The position numbers were made by a program, and so were the translations under genes. Source: Montifringilla adamsi (lineage: Eukaryota > Chordata > Aves > Passeriformes > Passeridae). Taken from it: a DNA stretch of 64,000 nucleotides. The stretch spans positions 9,165,784 through 9,229,783 of the forward strand of contig JAGGNK010006559.1 of NCBI GenBank assembly GCA_017590115.1, in the 5' to 3' direction. Positions 23,396-35,878 of this stretch are shown here, piece after piece; the first letter of the stretch is position 1; each line of letters opens with the position of its first letter. Under the pieces are notes generated by a model, which saw only the letters and a list, made by a program, of their open reading frames with translations, did no database searches and was not told the origin of the DNA.

Positions 23396-26300
23396 ATCAT
23401 GGCCACTAATTGTCTGTAATTAGTACAGAAGGAAAACCCTAAAAGCTGCTTGGAATAATTTTACTTTTGCTACATTTCTGTATATCTACAGGGGGTAACC
23501 AGAGTTTAGGTGCTCTTAGAGTACATCTAAATGCTATTCAGTATCAGATAGAAACTTACCTATTGTAAAGTTTGTGTTGTCTTGTTGAGCTTGATTCTGA
23601 ATTTTTTAGGACCTTCCAAGTGACATTAAGACTTCTAATATTATATTGGCCTAGAGACTTGCACAACTGGTGTGGGAAAGAACTTCGCAAAGTTAAAAAA
23701 ATTTCTTAAAAAATGGAATATAAATTTGCATACGATCATTATAAAGAATATATAATGCAAGTCATTGATTTTGTGTGATATAGTAATTGAATAGTTGTTC
23801 AAGAACCCCTCAAAACAATTTAAAGCATAAAATGTATAAAATAGAGTAGTCAGTACTTTTCAAGGAAAAAATCCAAGTTTTTATACAGAGATAGACACAA
23901 GTGGAGGACTTGCTGGAATCTTCCTATGTGCTTGCCCCATAGCTACCTCATGCTGGAAAGATTTCATTCTTCATGTGCATGGTTATGCCACATATGTGAT
24001 TCTGTGATATGCTGCAGAAATGTTCCAGTCCTGACAGAGCTAATTACCTTGGACTGGTGTCACACTAGAGTACTGAAACTGTACTTCACAGTGTAAGTAC
24101 TGGGGCTTAGGCATTTCAGAAAGGGATGAAAAACTTTCTCCCCTTTGGGAGTTTCATGCTGAGAATTTCAGGGCTAGTTTCTTTAGTGTTTGTACCCTTG
24201 TGTACTTACTCCTTTTTTTTAAAATGAAGTAATGGCAGTCAACTATTTAACATCTTCAGCATTGTCCCAAACCAGGGGAGGAGAATAATGTAACTTAATC
24301 CATTGTAAGAGGTAAAATAAGTAAGGAAGAAGAGAGCTAATATAAACCTATTTGATGTCTCCCTGTACTTCAGGTTATGAAAGGAAAACATAATTGAAAA
24401 CTTTTACTTGTTTCTACAAAGTACATTCTTTATTTTCTCTGTGGGTAGAGGGCAATAAGAAAGGAGAGCTACTGACCTTCTGCACACATTAGCATACTGC
24501 AAGACTTTGTGTACATAATGGGGTGAAAAGGAACCTACAGTATTATTCCAAATGTCACAGGATTTATAATCTGAATTAAGTACCTTAAGGCTGAATTGTT
24601 CATCACTGAAATATAAAATAAGCCCTTGAGAGTTTTGAGCATGTGATTCTGTTGCTAAAAATGTAAAACAGAAGGCATATTAAAGAGACTCATACATAAT
24701 AATGCATAAAGGACAACATAATTTAAACTAAATTTCTGCATTAAAAAGCTTATTATAATGGACTTATTATTATTGTGACAGATAAAAGTGATTGCATATA
24801 AATAATGCTATATGCTTAATATTTTTTATTAATGACATATGCATGCTGAAAGACTAATTGTACATTCATCTCCACTTTGGCAATATCCAAAAAATGTTAT
24901 AAATTAATAACACACAAATTGTCGAACAGATTAAAAGCAGTCATATATGCTAGTCTCTTGACTTATAGCTGGACTTTTCAGGCTCTAGACATTGTCAGTT
25001 ACTATAATCCTCAGTAAGTCTTTCTGTTTAATTACAAAGCCTCTTGTATGCATATGATTTAATAATTCATGCAAACTACCATGCTGTTTGTTGTGATAAA
25101 ATTTTTATCTGTGCACACTGGGAACACATGAGGACTTGTAGTAGTGCTCAGTTTATTCTTTCCCAATAGTTCATGACATTTACATTGGTCTCCTCTGATC
25201 ATTAATGTGCCAATCCAACAGTTATTTTCAACCATCCTTTTGCATGACTGGCACACTGTCTGTGAAAATCCTTTTCCATAAACTGAAGCCAGCAATATCC
25301 CAATGCTTTGCTGGATGGTATTGAATTTTTGATGAAGTCCAATTTATTGGTCAGCTGCTCACGCATACTCTTTGTTTGTTACTTACTAGATGACAGTCGT
25401 AGGATCCAACATCAAAACTGTATAATTTGGGTAGTGATGCTCAATAAATGGTCTTTATCATACAAATACAGGAGGAATACATTAAGGGCTAAGCAAAAAG
25501 ATGAAGACTAGTTGAATAATTTGGTCTGGTTTCTATTTTAATTAAAAAGAATTTCCATTCTAAAATCTTTGAACAGAGTCAGTCTCTCTTCCATCATAGG
25601 AAAAAAAAAAAAAGCCATTTTATATTGTTTTATGATGGATTCTATGTTTTGAAAGACTAATCATATACAAACATATTTGCTTTTTAATATCCTCAGTAAA
25701 GGAAAGCTAATAGGTACTTGGAATATGAATAGCTGAAGGCTAGCAAAAGTAATCATATAAATCACAATTGCATGCACAGGGAGGAATATTCTACTGCAGG
25801 ACTGGCACCTGCATAAGAAGAAAACTGACAAAGGAATACACATGTACAAAAAAAAAAAAAAAAAAAGTTCATGAACTATACCTGCACATTTAATAGTTGT
25901 ATAATACAAGTAATATGTTAAATAATATACCACTAAGTAGTAGGGGAGAGAAAAAATTAAAGCCAGTAAAATAAAATTCAATTTAATAGAAGGTTAGGAT
26001 ATAATTTTCTGAATCAGTACAGATTGTTTTTTGTGGTTGTTTTTTTTTTGTTTTTTAATCTTGCAAATATCTTGAAATATCAGTGGACAGAAGAAAAATT
26101 ATGAATTTATGAGAAAAAAGTATTATAATATGGTACAATCATAATAAAAGATCTGAAGATGCAAACTGTAACTTGCTAATATTTCAATCACATTAGCAGT
26201 TAATTTTTTGATTCAAAATATACAACGTTAAGGAAATTACTAGTATTACCTTGAAGTCTGCTAAACTGTAGTGAGCATCACTGAAGTAAGGCTAGAGGGT

Positions 26301-29300
26301 CCTTAAAAATAAATTTGTTTTAAAATTTACACACAGAAGGGTGTAATTGGATGGTAGAAGAAATCTCTGCAAGTCAGCTGGGTTGGGGATTTTTGTTATG
26401 TTCTTAAGTTGTTGGGTTTTTCCTGTGTGCAGAGTATAATGTAGTGATGTGGTTGAAAATAAGTTGTTCACTAGCCAAAGTGCAAATAAATGGATGCCAG
26501 ACTTAGGCTCAGAGAAACCACTGGAAGAATGGCTCATTTGTGCAAACCAAAGGAAACACCTTACTATCAAAAGGGTTCAATCTGGGTTTGATTCAAAAAT
26601 GATATCATTAACAGGTTTTTCCTGATTGTTTTTACTCAAGTCAGAAAGAGAATATAATAATTTAAATATAAAATGGAGAGAAATATTGCTATTTCCTGAC
26701 ATCTGGAAAATTTGTCTCTATCATACAGATATATGTATATATTATGGAGCTCCTGGACAGAAGAATATTTTTTATTATCCTGAAACATAAAACTGCAGGT
26801 GAAGGTCAGAGAACTTCCTTCCTTCCTTCCTTCCTTCCTTCCTTCCTTCCTTCCTTCCTCAGAATTACAGGACTTACAGGACATTCATATTAAAATTCTT
26901 TCTCTTTTATAATGTATGAGAAATAGTTTAATGTCAAAATGTACAGGAAAACTTTAATTTTGATGACACTTAAACATGTCATCTTATTTAATCTGAGAGA
27001 GAAAATTAAAACATTTTCTCAGGCTTGTCAAGAGCACTAGATCATTCCACCATCTACTTTCCAATGTATTTGGTTTAGATTCTACCACAGAAGTGTTTTA
27101 GATGAGTTCTGTCTACACAAGCCTTGGAAGCAGAGAGAATCACAGAAAACAAAAGATAAAAAATCCATGAAAGTTTCTAGGTTGTTTTCTAGGAAAACAC
27201 ATTTTCCAGGTCACCAAATTATTTTAGAGAGTAATGTTTATTTGTTTGGTAAATCTGTGGTTTGCTTTCACCAACAGATGGTACTAGTGAACACAGGGCA
27301 TAAATCTGTGAGGAGTGGAGGAAACTTGTCATTAGAGAACCAGTAGAAATTAGCAAAAGGATAATCTAATGGGAATCAGAAGTCTCAGGTTACAACTGAG
27401 AATTAGAAAAAATGTACACATCCATCTAATCTATTCCTTCTACTCATAACATATAAATTTCTGTATCTGTTACTGCTGGAAGAAGTTTTGTTTACTGTAG
27501 ATAGTTTTGTCTATATCTGTGTTACCACAAGCAATGTAGTTTGGTTTTGGTTTGGGTTTAGACATGAATGGGAGAAGAAACATTCCTGATTGTCATCTGA
27601 TACTCCATCATACCCTGAGATTCTTGGTGTTTAAAGAGACTATCAATATCCTGCTTACTAAGAAACAGTTAAAAACTCTGGGGTTTTTTTTGTCATTTAA
27701 TGGCAAACCACATATGGAAAGGTAGAAATCCAACAAAAAAAGAGCGCTCCTATGTTCCAATTTCTCTATCCATTGCAAAAGTTTTATTTCATTCTCTTGT
27801 TTGTAATTCTCTCCACCTTCAGAAACACCTGGCAAGCCTGCTTGCATTCTACAACAAAAATTAAGCCTTACCTGTCTTAAGGCAAACTCTACTGGATTGT
27901 CTGCACTGGAGGCTGTACAAGACAAAAGAAATTATCAGGGCAGTTGCAAGCAACCATGAATCCAAATGGATCAAAGATATAAAGCCTAAAACCAAAGATG
28001 TTTCCTAATGAAGGTGTGAGTAGTAAGGGGAATATAACTAACAAGGATCAGAAAACTAAAGAATAAGGATAATTTAATGATTAAAACTGCGGTTGATGTC
28101 AGCTAGTACTCTGACTAGCAGACTCAGCAAGCAAGTCAATGATTCTAGATCTGAGCTAAATAAAATATGCTGACATCTTTGGCTGTTTTGAATTTTCACA
28201 ATTACATGACTATTCCTTCTTCATGTGTCTCCAGGTTGTGGCCAAATCTGTAACTCAGCACCTAGAAGAGCTAGGTGCCAGACTTGGTGGATTTCACTGA
28301 TTTAGCAATGTTTAAGTTTTAACTATTTAGCGTTGCATTAATTCTAATTTTTATTTTTATATTGAGAAGATAAATTTTATTAAAAAATATTTTATGTTTC
28401 CTGTTCTGTGAGACTGCTCTAAAGATGGATTTTCACATGTTTTATACCAGAATATCTTTGTTATATTCCTTCTTTGTGGCTTCACAGTAACTTAAGGACA
28501 AATATTTTAAACACATCTAAATCGTCTTCATTTTCAGTCAGAACTGAATGTAATGTAGATGGTGAGTGACATGCCAGTGTGATTCATTTGTGGTGATTCT
28601 GGCTTCAGAATTGGAATTTTGAGGCCCTAGTGAAATATGAGTGTTGTGTTTCTTTCCCTGACTTTCTGGCCAGGTGATTGGACTACTGAAGCTCTTGTAC
28701 AGATTTTGCTAGAAATTATTTTGGTGTTACTACATGCAGCAATGTACTGACATGAAATGATTATGTGTTATTGGGCTTTATGACCTGTTTGTGTTTAGTT
28801 TCTTGACTGTGGTTCTTCTGGCTTTACTTGTAGAGAAGGAAATATCCTTTTATTACCTGTGAACTACATTTCACTGTCTCTGTGAGAAATTCTTCAGTAG
28901 TTGCACAGCTACAGATACAATTTTTGGTCTTGCAGTTTCTTCTCTGTTTACACTTATTGATGTGAAATCTGATTTCTCCTTAATGGGAGCACAACACCTT
29001 TGAGCGCCTTAGTTGCAAAACATACGGTGAGGATCTGACATTTATATTTTCAGAAGGAAAGATGTAGCCAGTGTTGCAACAGATATTTTGGAATCTAATT
29101 GTTTTCATAGATATATTAAAAAAACTTTTTTTTTCCTGACTTTCCCTTTTAAAAAAATATTGACAAAGCAAATAAATTTCAGAATCCTGCAGAAACAGAT
29201 ACACCACATATGTGTACCACTCCATGATAGATACATGGAGACTTTCACAAACAGTTGTTAGAAACAGTGGGAGTGAGTCTTATCATTCCTATTGGAGCTG

Positions 29301-32300
29301 CTAGGAGTATTCACTCTGTGGCTTTTCTTGCCCTCAGAGCTAGCTATGAAACCTTTCTTTCTCTATGGCAAGAAAGAGCAGAGGTACCTGGTCTGACAGT
29401 AAATCAGTCTGATCCTTGTGGTTGAGGCTGTGACCACGTTCGGGTCCACTGGGAATGTTTATGGAACATTTGCTTTTAGCATGTGTGTCCACTCAGGAAG
29501 CTGAAAGCCTCATTTGGATGGATTGGGATCTAAAGGCATTAGAAGAGCTCCAGTTTGGCTTCCTATTTTATTCTGTTATCTTTTGTCTTAAGTTAAATCA
29601 TAACTATCGCCCCTCTCAGACATAAATTTAAAAAGAAAAAGAACAGTAGCACTCTGTTCATTCTGTTACCGAACTTCTATACCAGAGATTTTAAGTTCTG
29701 TATGATGACATAAGATTTATCTCAAGTGGATAGTTTCTGACCTTGTAATCTGCTGTCTTGATCTGAAATTACACTTAACTCATCACTTTCAATGTCAAAA
29801 GATGTATCAGTATTCACCACAGCAGTGGATTCCTCAGAGGAAAGGCATGTATTGGTTTACTTTAAGCATTAACAATTATTCTTTATCCTCTGTATTTACC
29901 CTTTATGATCAGTTGGTAATAGCATTCCCAAATGCTCTATATGAAAAACAAAATCTAGAAATATAAATGGAAAGTGAAAAGTTGATCATATATAGGCTTG
30001 TGTTTCAAATTAGAAGTCAAAGAATAACATTATAGAGCATGTTTGTGGGGGTTTTAATTTTTTTGTTCATGTTTGTTTGGGGATTTTTATTGTTTTCTGT
30101 TAAAAAAGGAACTTACTCATCAGGTCTTTAATTCCTTTTGGTTTTAGTAATACTGGCAAAATTACCTTATTAATGTAGACATTGAGACTTTAGAATTATT
30201 TTGATGTTCTGTCTCAAAAAATTATTATTAGTGTTAAAAGAGTTTTTCATCAGGATGATTTCAAGATCATAAATATATTAAAGAATGTAAGGAAATTTCT
30301 CTTGTGACTCTGTATTGAAGAGAAAAAGGATTAAGAACAAGGCCTATAAGGAACTCTGTTCCTTCCTACTGTTTCCTGCAGCCACCAACACTTGCCACTA
30401 ATAATTTACCAGTGATTATGGCAATGACACTGCAAAAATTTGACTGAATGCAGACAGAAATTTTTCTCAGATCTTATTTTGTCTCCAAACTACTAAATTG
30501 TTAAATTATTAGAATTGACATAATAATATTTTTCTCGCACTTGAAGAGTGCTTCTGGAGGTGGAAAGCTTCAGCTCATTAGTTTGATAAAAAGAAAACCA
30601 TATCAATTTCTCTGAAATTTTGTCTTATTGCCTCCAAACTCTGCTAAAAAATGAAAAGTATATTAATTTTAGCTGAAGTTTTGAGTTGAGAAACCTTAAT
30701 GTTTTCAATATGTGTACTTAATATTCAGAACTATTTCTAGACAGTCTTAATTGATCAAGATTGTGGAGTCTTGTTTTCTCTTTACACCTCTGGGACTACT
30801 TAAAATAAGTGAAGGTTATGTTTTAAGATGGTTTGATAACAAATGTAATGCTAAAATATCAAGCATTCCTGACTGTCAGATTATTTTTCTTTCCTGTAGC
30901 ATATTCTTTCATTGGTCAAAATCAAGATAGAGTATAGCACAGAAGGATACACCAAACACTGATTCCCATCTTGAAATTTTAACCATAGATGTTAAAAGCT
31001 CCAGGAAAGTATATCGAGAAACTTACTTCACAATTTTACTTGGTGTTAGGAGAAATAGCTTAGCTAACAGGAAGAATTCACAAAGGATTTGATATGCTAC
31101 CCTTATGGACTGTACAAGTGTTCCTGTTCATGATCTACCTTCACAGGAACTCCTAATTCAATGGAGATAGTGCTAGATACCTTATGAATTGCATGGATCT
31201 TACATTTTTTTAGCTCTTCCTATTAACAGAAAAAAAGTATTTTTCTCTAAACTGTCAACCACAAATCAGTTATATGTGATATCTGTAATGGTCTCAAAAC
31301 CCTTTACTTTCCCTGAATATTAAAATTACTATTAAAGAAAAGCAAAATTCTTGTTATCTTATCTTCAAAACTACTTTAGTTCTTGTAAGTTATTAAGTGT
31401 AGTAACTTTATCCAAACAATTTTGCAAAGTCATAATCATCAGTTTAGTGAAAGAAAAGTTAGTTTTGTGGTTAATATTTTGCACCTCTCTTTACAGCCAT
31501 TCTGGGCTGAAGGGATAATACCACCAAATGGAGGTGACTTCTGTAACTGTTTCACAGAACAGAAATTATTATAATTCCAAACAATGTTTAAATAAACAGA
31601 GGAAGATTTACTTTGTGTTAAAATTTTCTTTAATTCACAATAATTTTTGAAATTTTAGAAGTTTTTCAAGAATTCTTGACCTTGTCTTAATACAGTTCCC
31701 TTAGAAGACCCTGTTTGCAAGGAAACTCACTAAAGTGAAAAGAAGAAATTTCAGTTACAGCTAGATGTTCTTTCATATTCACCTAATTTATTTATTATAT
31801 TCTGCAAAATATTACTGTAAATCATTCCTTAAAGTGTTCAGGGATCTCAAATTACTTAAGCCTTTGTGAGGATTTTTTCCTAGTTCTGGTTTATCTAGGT
31901 TATGTCTACAAATTGTAAAGAAAAAAAAATGCTCAAAACCCTATCAAAATTATTTCTATTCTCCTAATTATCCTTCAAATATTCTGCAGGTTAAAGCAAT
32001 AAGTAGATCTAATATAAAGCTTAAATCATGTTACTATCTTAATAAAATTCTAACTGAAATTTGTTCAACCAGCTCTGATGCTAAGTGTCGTCTGACATCT
32101 AATTGCATGTTACATATAAACAAATAACCCCATTCACAAGATCAAAAAATAATAAAAACGATAACCTGAAAACAGCTTTGTGTTTAATCAGAGGTAGATC
32201 CATAAACAGTAGGAAGGAATGAAGTATAAATTAATTTGTTGTACTGGTTGCTTGGAAAGTGTCTACATATGATAATTGATAACTGGATTGGACTTTGAAC

Positions 32301-33087
32301 TGCAATACTGACCCTCACACCAAAGCATTTTAATGCTTACTATGTGCTTGCAGCTTGTTGTCTGTCATTTTCATTTAGATTGCATCTCTCTGAGGCTGGC
32401 TTTGTCTCAATTTTTGTGCAACATAGATAAAATCGAGCTCCCGACTATTTCTGACTGCTCTAAGTATGGATTCTAGAAGCAATTACCAGTTCAGCCATAT
32501 CTGGCCTCCTAGATTATTCTTAACACTTTCCAACAGCTGAGCTCTATATGAAAGACAAAACAAGTGTATAATGTGACAGAAGCAGTCCTCTATGTCCAGC
32601 TAATTTTATGTTATATTAAATGACTAAATTTAGTTTATATTATAAAAAATTGTACATAATTTAAAAAAACTTATATCAGACATTTTTAAGAAACAATTTT
32701 AGATAAATATATCTCTGAAGGCTATGTTTTTTCTACTAATTTTCCTGTTATCTTCACATAATAGACATTCTCTGTCCTTTTATAACATTCTTGTATAACT
32801 CCAAACATCAAAGAAATCAAAGAAAGGAAGGAATATCAGTTTAATGATATTTCAAAATTCAGTTCAAATCAGCAGCCATTTAATAACTAATATTTAGAAC
32901 TAAAACCTCCTCTAGGAGACTTTCTCTAATATCTATGTTGATAAAATATGCAATTATTGTAATGATATTTCAAGTTGGACTATCCTGTCTATGTATCTTA
33001 GCATGCTCCAGGATAAGTCCACATACATCTTTACATGAGGTAGTAATATGAGGGAAATTAACAGTAAAAACAACATTATTAATACAA
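23396..33087. other. Long AT-rich stretch, largely featureless
   Basis: Nearly 10 kb without a recognised transposon or gene, except for a CCTT microsatellite near 26.8 kb and short A- or T-runs (for example 25849-25866). A 41-bp segment at 27872-27912 (-) has strong splice signals on both sides and is reported as a finding. Absence of recognisable repeats over this length is unusual for the window, which would suit an old intron or constrained intergenic DNA. Confidence 0.4.
26815..26859. repeat. Tetranucleotide microsatellite (CCTT)n
   Basis: About eleven CCTT units. The repeated Arg-Lys-Glu-Gly frame on the - strand is an artefact of it. Confidence 0.97.
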
Positions 33088-33119
33088 AAAAAAACCCACC
33101 AAAAAACAAAAAAAAAAAG
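33088..33119. repeat. A-rich tract with CCCACC-type interruptions
   Basis: Runs of 6-12 A interrupted by CCCACC and single C. It resembles the tracts at 1395, 48527, 53176 and 58001. Confidence 0.85.
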
Positions 33120-33180
33120 AGGTATGGAATTAAACTCTGCTAGATACTCCACCCTTCTTTTCTTCTCTTTACCCAGGACA

Positions 33181-33306
33181 AGTCTCCATCTTTGGAGATA
33201 TTCCAAGATCTTCTGCACATAGTCCGGGGTACCTGGTCTGTATGTCCCTGACTAAACAGGGAGGTTGAACAAGGTGATTTTCCAATCTCAACAATTCTGT
33301 GAGTTT
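33181..33306 (+). mobile_element. CR1 LINE 3' end fragment
   Basis: Matches the CR1 C-terminus and 3' UTR: AGTCTCCATCTTTGGAGATA at the start, GGGAGGTTGAACAAGGTGAT in the middle, and CAACAATTCTGTGAG at the end. Only about 125 bp remain. It lies 400 bp from a much longer CR1 in the opposite orientation, so it is a separate insertion. Confidence 0.88.
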
Positions 33307-33704
33307 TTGATTATCGGAATCTGACACGTCCTTTTTGTCTGATGCTGGGATAAATAGACAAGCTGCTTGAGAGATTAAAAACGGTATTTTGCCAGCACTA
33401 TCTTAGTATTTGGGGGATTAAAAGCCTAGCTTTAAAGAAAAATGAAAAGTTTTCTTCAACAAGTCAGCCAAAATTTGTTCTGAAAACTCACAACTGTAAT
33501 TCAGTGTTTTCAGAAATATTTGTAAGACATAGCTAAATCTTGCTAACCTGTATAAATGTATAATTTTTGCTGTAATAAAGATTATGGAGCTGGTTATGAT
33601 TAACAAAACATTCATGTTAATGGAAAAGCTTATAGAGATGGTCTTTAATTGAATAAAGTTATTTCATTTTATAATACCTGAGGATTTGAACTGAAATGGA
33701 TCAT
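33307..33704. other. Unassigned AT-rich spacer between two CR1 copies
   Basis: No motif or repeat was recognised. It may include 3' sequence of the adjacent - strand CR1 that is too diverged to follow. Confidence 0.3.
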
Positions 33705-33895
33705 CAGTCCTTTTACCTGTTGTCTACTCCTCTCTTGTTGCAGCCCAGGATGCAGCTGGCTTTCTGGACTCTGAGCCACACTCTTGGCTCATATCCATCT
33801 TTTCATCCACGAGAGCCCCAAGTCTTTCTCTGCAGAGTTCATCTCAATGCTTGGTGAGTTCCTCTCCCAGTCTGTACTCATGTCTGGGATTGCCC

Positions 33896-34399
33896 TGGTG
33901 CCATGAAGATGTTTTGGCATTTCTTTTATATACCTTTTATATACCTTTTGTATATCATCCATGCTTTTAGCATGCATACTTGTAATTCCATAAATCTGAT
34001 AATTTAGCATAGTCCTGATATTCTGTTAGTCCAAAAGACCAAACATCCTGGAGGCCTTGTAGCTGGAGATTGGAAAGCCCTATGCTATCTTGAGAAACCA
34101 ATGTCCTCTTTAGAATACATCCCATAGATTAACATTAGGCCCATCCAGGGGGGAATTCTTTGGGATGGGGGAATATCATGCTGTTCATTCAAGCCTCTCA
34201 TTGGGGTTTCATTTTTTAGATATGCTAATTTGTAAGGTTCATAAAATTGTATATGTAATCTATTGTGTGTGTGCATTTTGGCATATTCCACCTTGGAGAA
34301 GTGGTGCACCATAAAGATCCTTATTAAATGCTGAGGTAAAAACCCTTTATCTCTTAACCGTGTCTGGCTCTTTATTTTTATGACACGGGGAAGGCATCA
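33896..34399 (+). mobile_element. Solo LTR inserted into CR1, with 4-bp target duplication
   Basis: The CR1 sequence is interrupted exactly between GCCC (33892-33895) and GCCC (34400-34403), giving a 4-bp target-site duplication. The inserted 504 bp begin TGGTGCC and end GGCATCA, which are inverted repeats with one mismatch and have the TG...CA ends of an LTR. A 4-bp duplication is usual for gammaretrovirus-like (ERV1) integrases. On + an ATTAAA polyadenylation signal lies at about 34322, some 75 bp before the end, which favours + as the sense strand. Near the left end a TTTTATATACC unit occurs two to three times (33921-33955). No internal retroviral sequence remains, so it is a recombined solo LTR. 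I do not recognise the family by name. Confidence 0.85.
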
Positions 34400-34680
34400 G
34401 CCCCACCCAGGTGAACTTGGACTTGTTGAACCTCATTAAGTTCTCATGGAGCCCACCTCTCAAGCTTGTCCAGGTCACCCTGGATAGCATCCCATCCTAC
34501 TGTGTCAAAATGCAAAGCTTGGCCTGGTGCTTTCTGCAAGCTTCCTGAGGGAGCAGTCAATCCCACTCTGTGTCATTGATGAAGATATTGAAGAGCACCA
34601 GTCCCAAGACAGAGCCCTGAGGGACATCACTCATCCCAGGCCTCCTCCTGGACATAGAGCCAGTGACCACAACTCTCTGT

Positions 34681-34754
34681 ATCCATCCATCCATCCATCC
34701 ATCCATCCATCCATCCATCCATCCATCCATCCATCCATCCATCCATCCATCCAT
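34681..34754. repeat. Tetranucleotide microsatellite (ATCC)n inside CR1
   Basis: About 18 ATCC units replace a short CCATCC-containing stretch of the CR1 coding sequence. On the - strand it encodes an artefactual repeat of Gly-Trp-Met-Asp, fused in frame to genuine CR1 sequence ([15 protein letters not shown]). Confidence 0.97.
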
Positions 34755-35506
34755 CTCCTTATCCACTGAATAGTCTGCCCTTCAAATCCAGGTCTCTCCA
34801 GTCTGGAGATAAGGATGATTTTTGGGTCTGTGTTAAAGGTAGTACAGAAGTCTAGGTAGATTCATCAGTCAATCATCTCTTGTTGACCATGGCAAGCACT
34901 CCTTCACGTGTGGCCACCAGATTGGCTGCACATGATTTGCCCTTGGTAAAGCCATGCTGGCTGTCAAACATCAGCTCCTTGTCTTGCATGCGCCTTAATG
35001 GTGTTTCCATGAAAACCTGCTCTGTGATTTTCCCAGGCATGGGGGTGAGGCTCACTGGTCTGGAGTTCCCTGGGGATACCTTTCTTTCCTTTTTAAAAAT
35101 CAGGGTAGTGTTTCCCTTTTTCCAGTCACTGAGGACTTCCCCTGACTGACATGACTTTTCAAATACAAAGGAGACTCTCAAGGCAAACATCAGACAGCTC
35201 CCTTAGAACCCTGGGATGCATCTCATCAAGACCCATAGACTTGTGGCAATTCGGTTTCATCAAGGGATCCTGAATCTGACCTTCATTTACATTTGGAGGT
35301 ATTCCGCTCATCCAACCCTCGACTGGATGTTCAAAATAGAGAATCTGGACATTCCCCAACTAAATGTATAAGATCAGATGTGTCACACATTTTTATCAAC
35401 TTTTTTTCACAGTATAACTCAGTGGAGTAATTTAATTTTGACATTTAGCTTATTTGGAGGTTGCAGAAACACTGAAACATTTATGATATGTTAAAAAAAA
35501 AAAAAA

Positions 35507-35878
35507 TCAGTCATGTTTTGTCACCTGTACATTTTGTTTAATTTATATTTTTTCTCAGGTGACAAGCAACAGTGAGAACACTTAGGTTTGCCAGGATGAA
35601 TATGTGTGCTCTGCTAAGGCCCATGAATTACCAACAACATTTTCAATAATGAAACACAGCTTTTTAAACACATTCATATATCTTAAAAGCCTTCAGTCAT
35701 GTTTTGTCACCTATTCATTTTGTTTAATTTATATTTTTTCTCAGGTGACAAGCAACAGTGAGAACACTTAGGTTTGCCAGGATGAATATGTGTGCTCTGC
35801 TAAGGCCCATGAATTACCAACAACATTTTCAATAATGAAACACAGCTTTTTAAACACATTCATATATCTTAAAAGCCA
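35507..35878. repeat. 186-bp tandem duplication, two copies
   Basis: Copy 1 (35507-35692) and copy 2 (35693-35878) are adjacent, in the same orientation and nearly identical; the visible difference is CCTGTACATT versus CCTATTCATT. The unit is AT-rich and is not one of the recognised transposons. High identity implies a recent duplication, or an assembly artefact from two haplotypes. Confidence 0.97.

Larger units (their letters stand above)
33705..35365 (-). mobile_element. CR1 LINE, long reverse transcriptase section, split by an LTR
   Basis: On the - strand, from right to left, the frame at 35159-35359 carries HKSMGLDEMHPRVLRELS. After a frameshift, 34873-35190 carries the fingers region (PGKITEQVFMETPL, then FDSQHGFTKGKSC). 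The frame at 34557-34766 carries [18 protein letters not shown]. The catalytic FADD box, expected near 34530, reads LAES, so the enzyme is dead. The thumb region (LMRFNKSKF, about 34430) is followed by a 504-bp LTR insertion (33896-34399), after which the CR1 sequence resumes (33705-33891). The 3' UTR and terminal repeats are not recognisable. An ATCC microsatellite (34681-34754) has expanded within the coding sequence. Confidence 0.92.

Noticed and set aside
30382..30447. Strong acceptor (TTCCTTCCTACTGTTTCCTGCAG-like tract) followed by 22 open codons and a stop
   Set aside because: Only the acceptor side is supported; there is no poly-A signal in a suitable place and no second exon to join.
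34557..34766. Gly-Trp-Met-Asp repeat protein
   Set aside because: It is the ATCC microsatellite translated within a dead CR1 reading frame.
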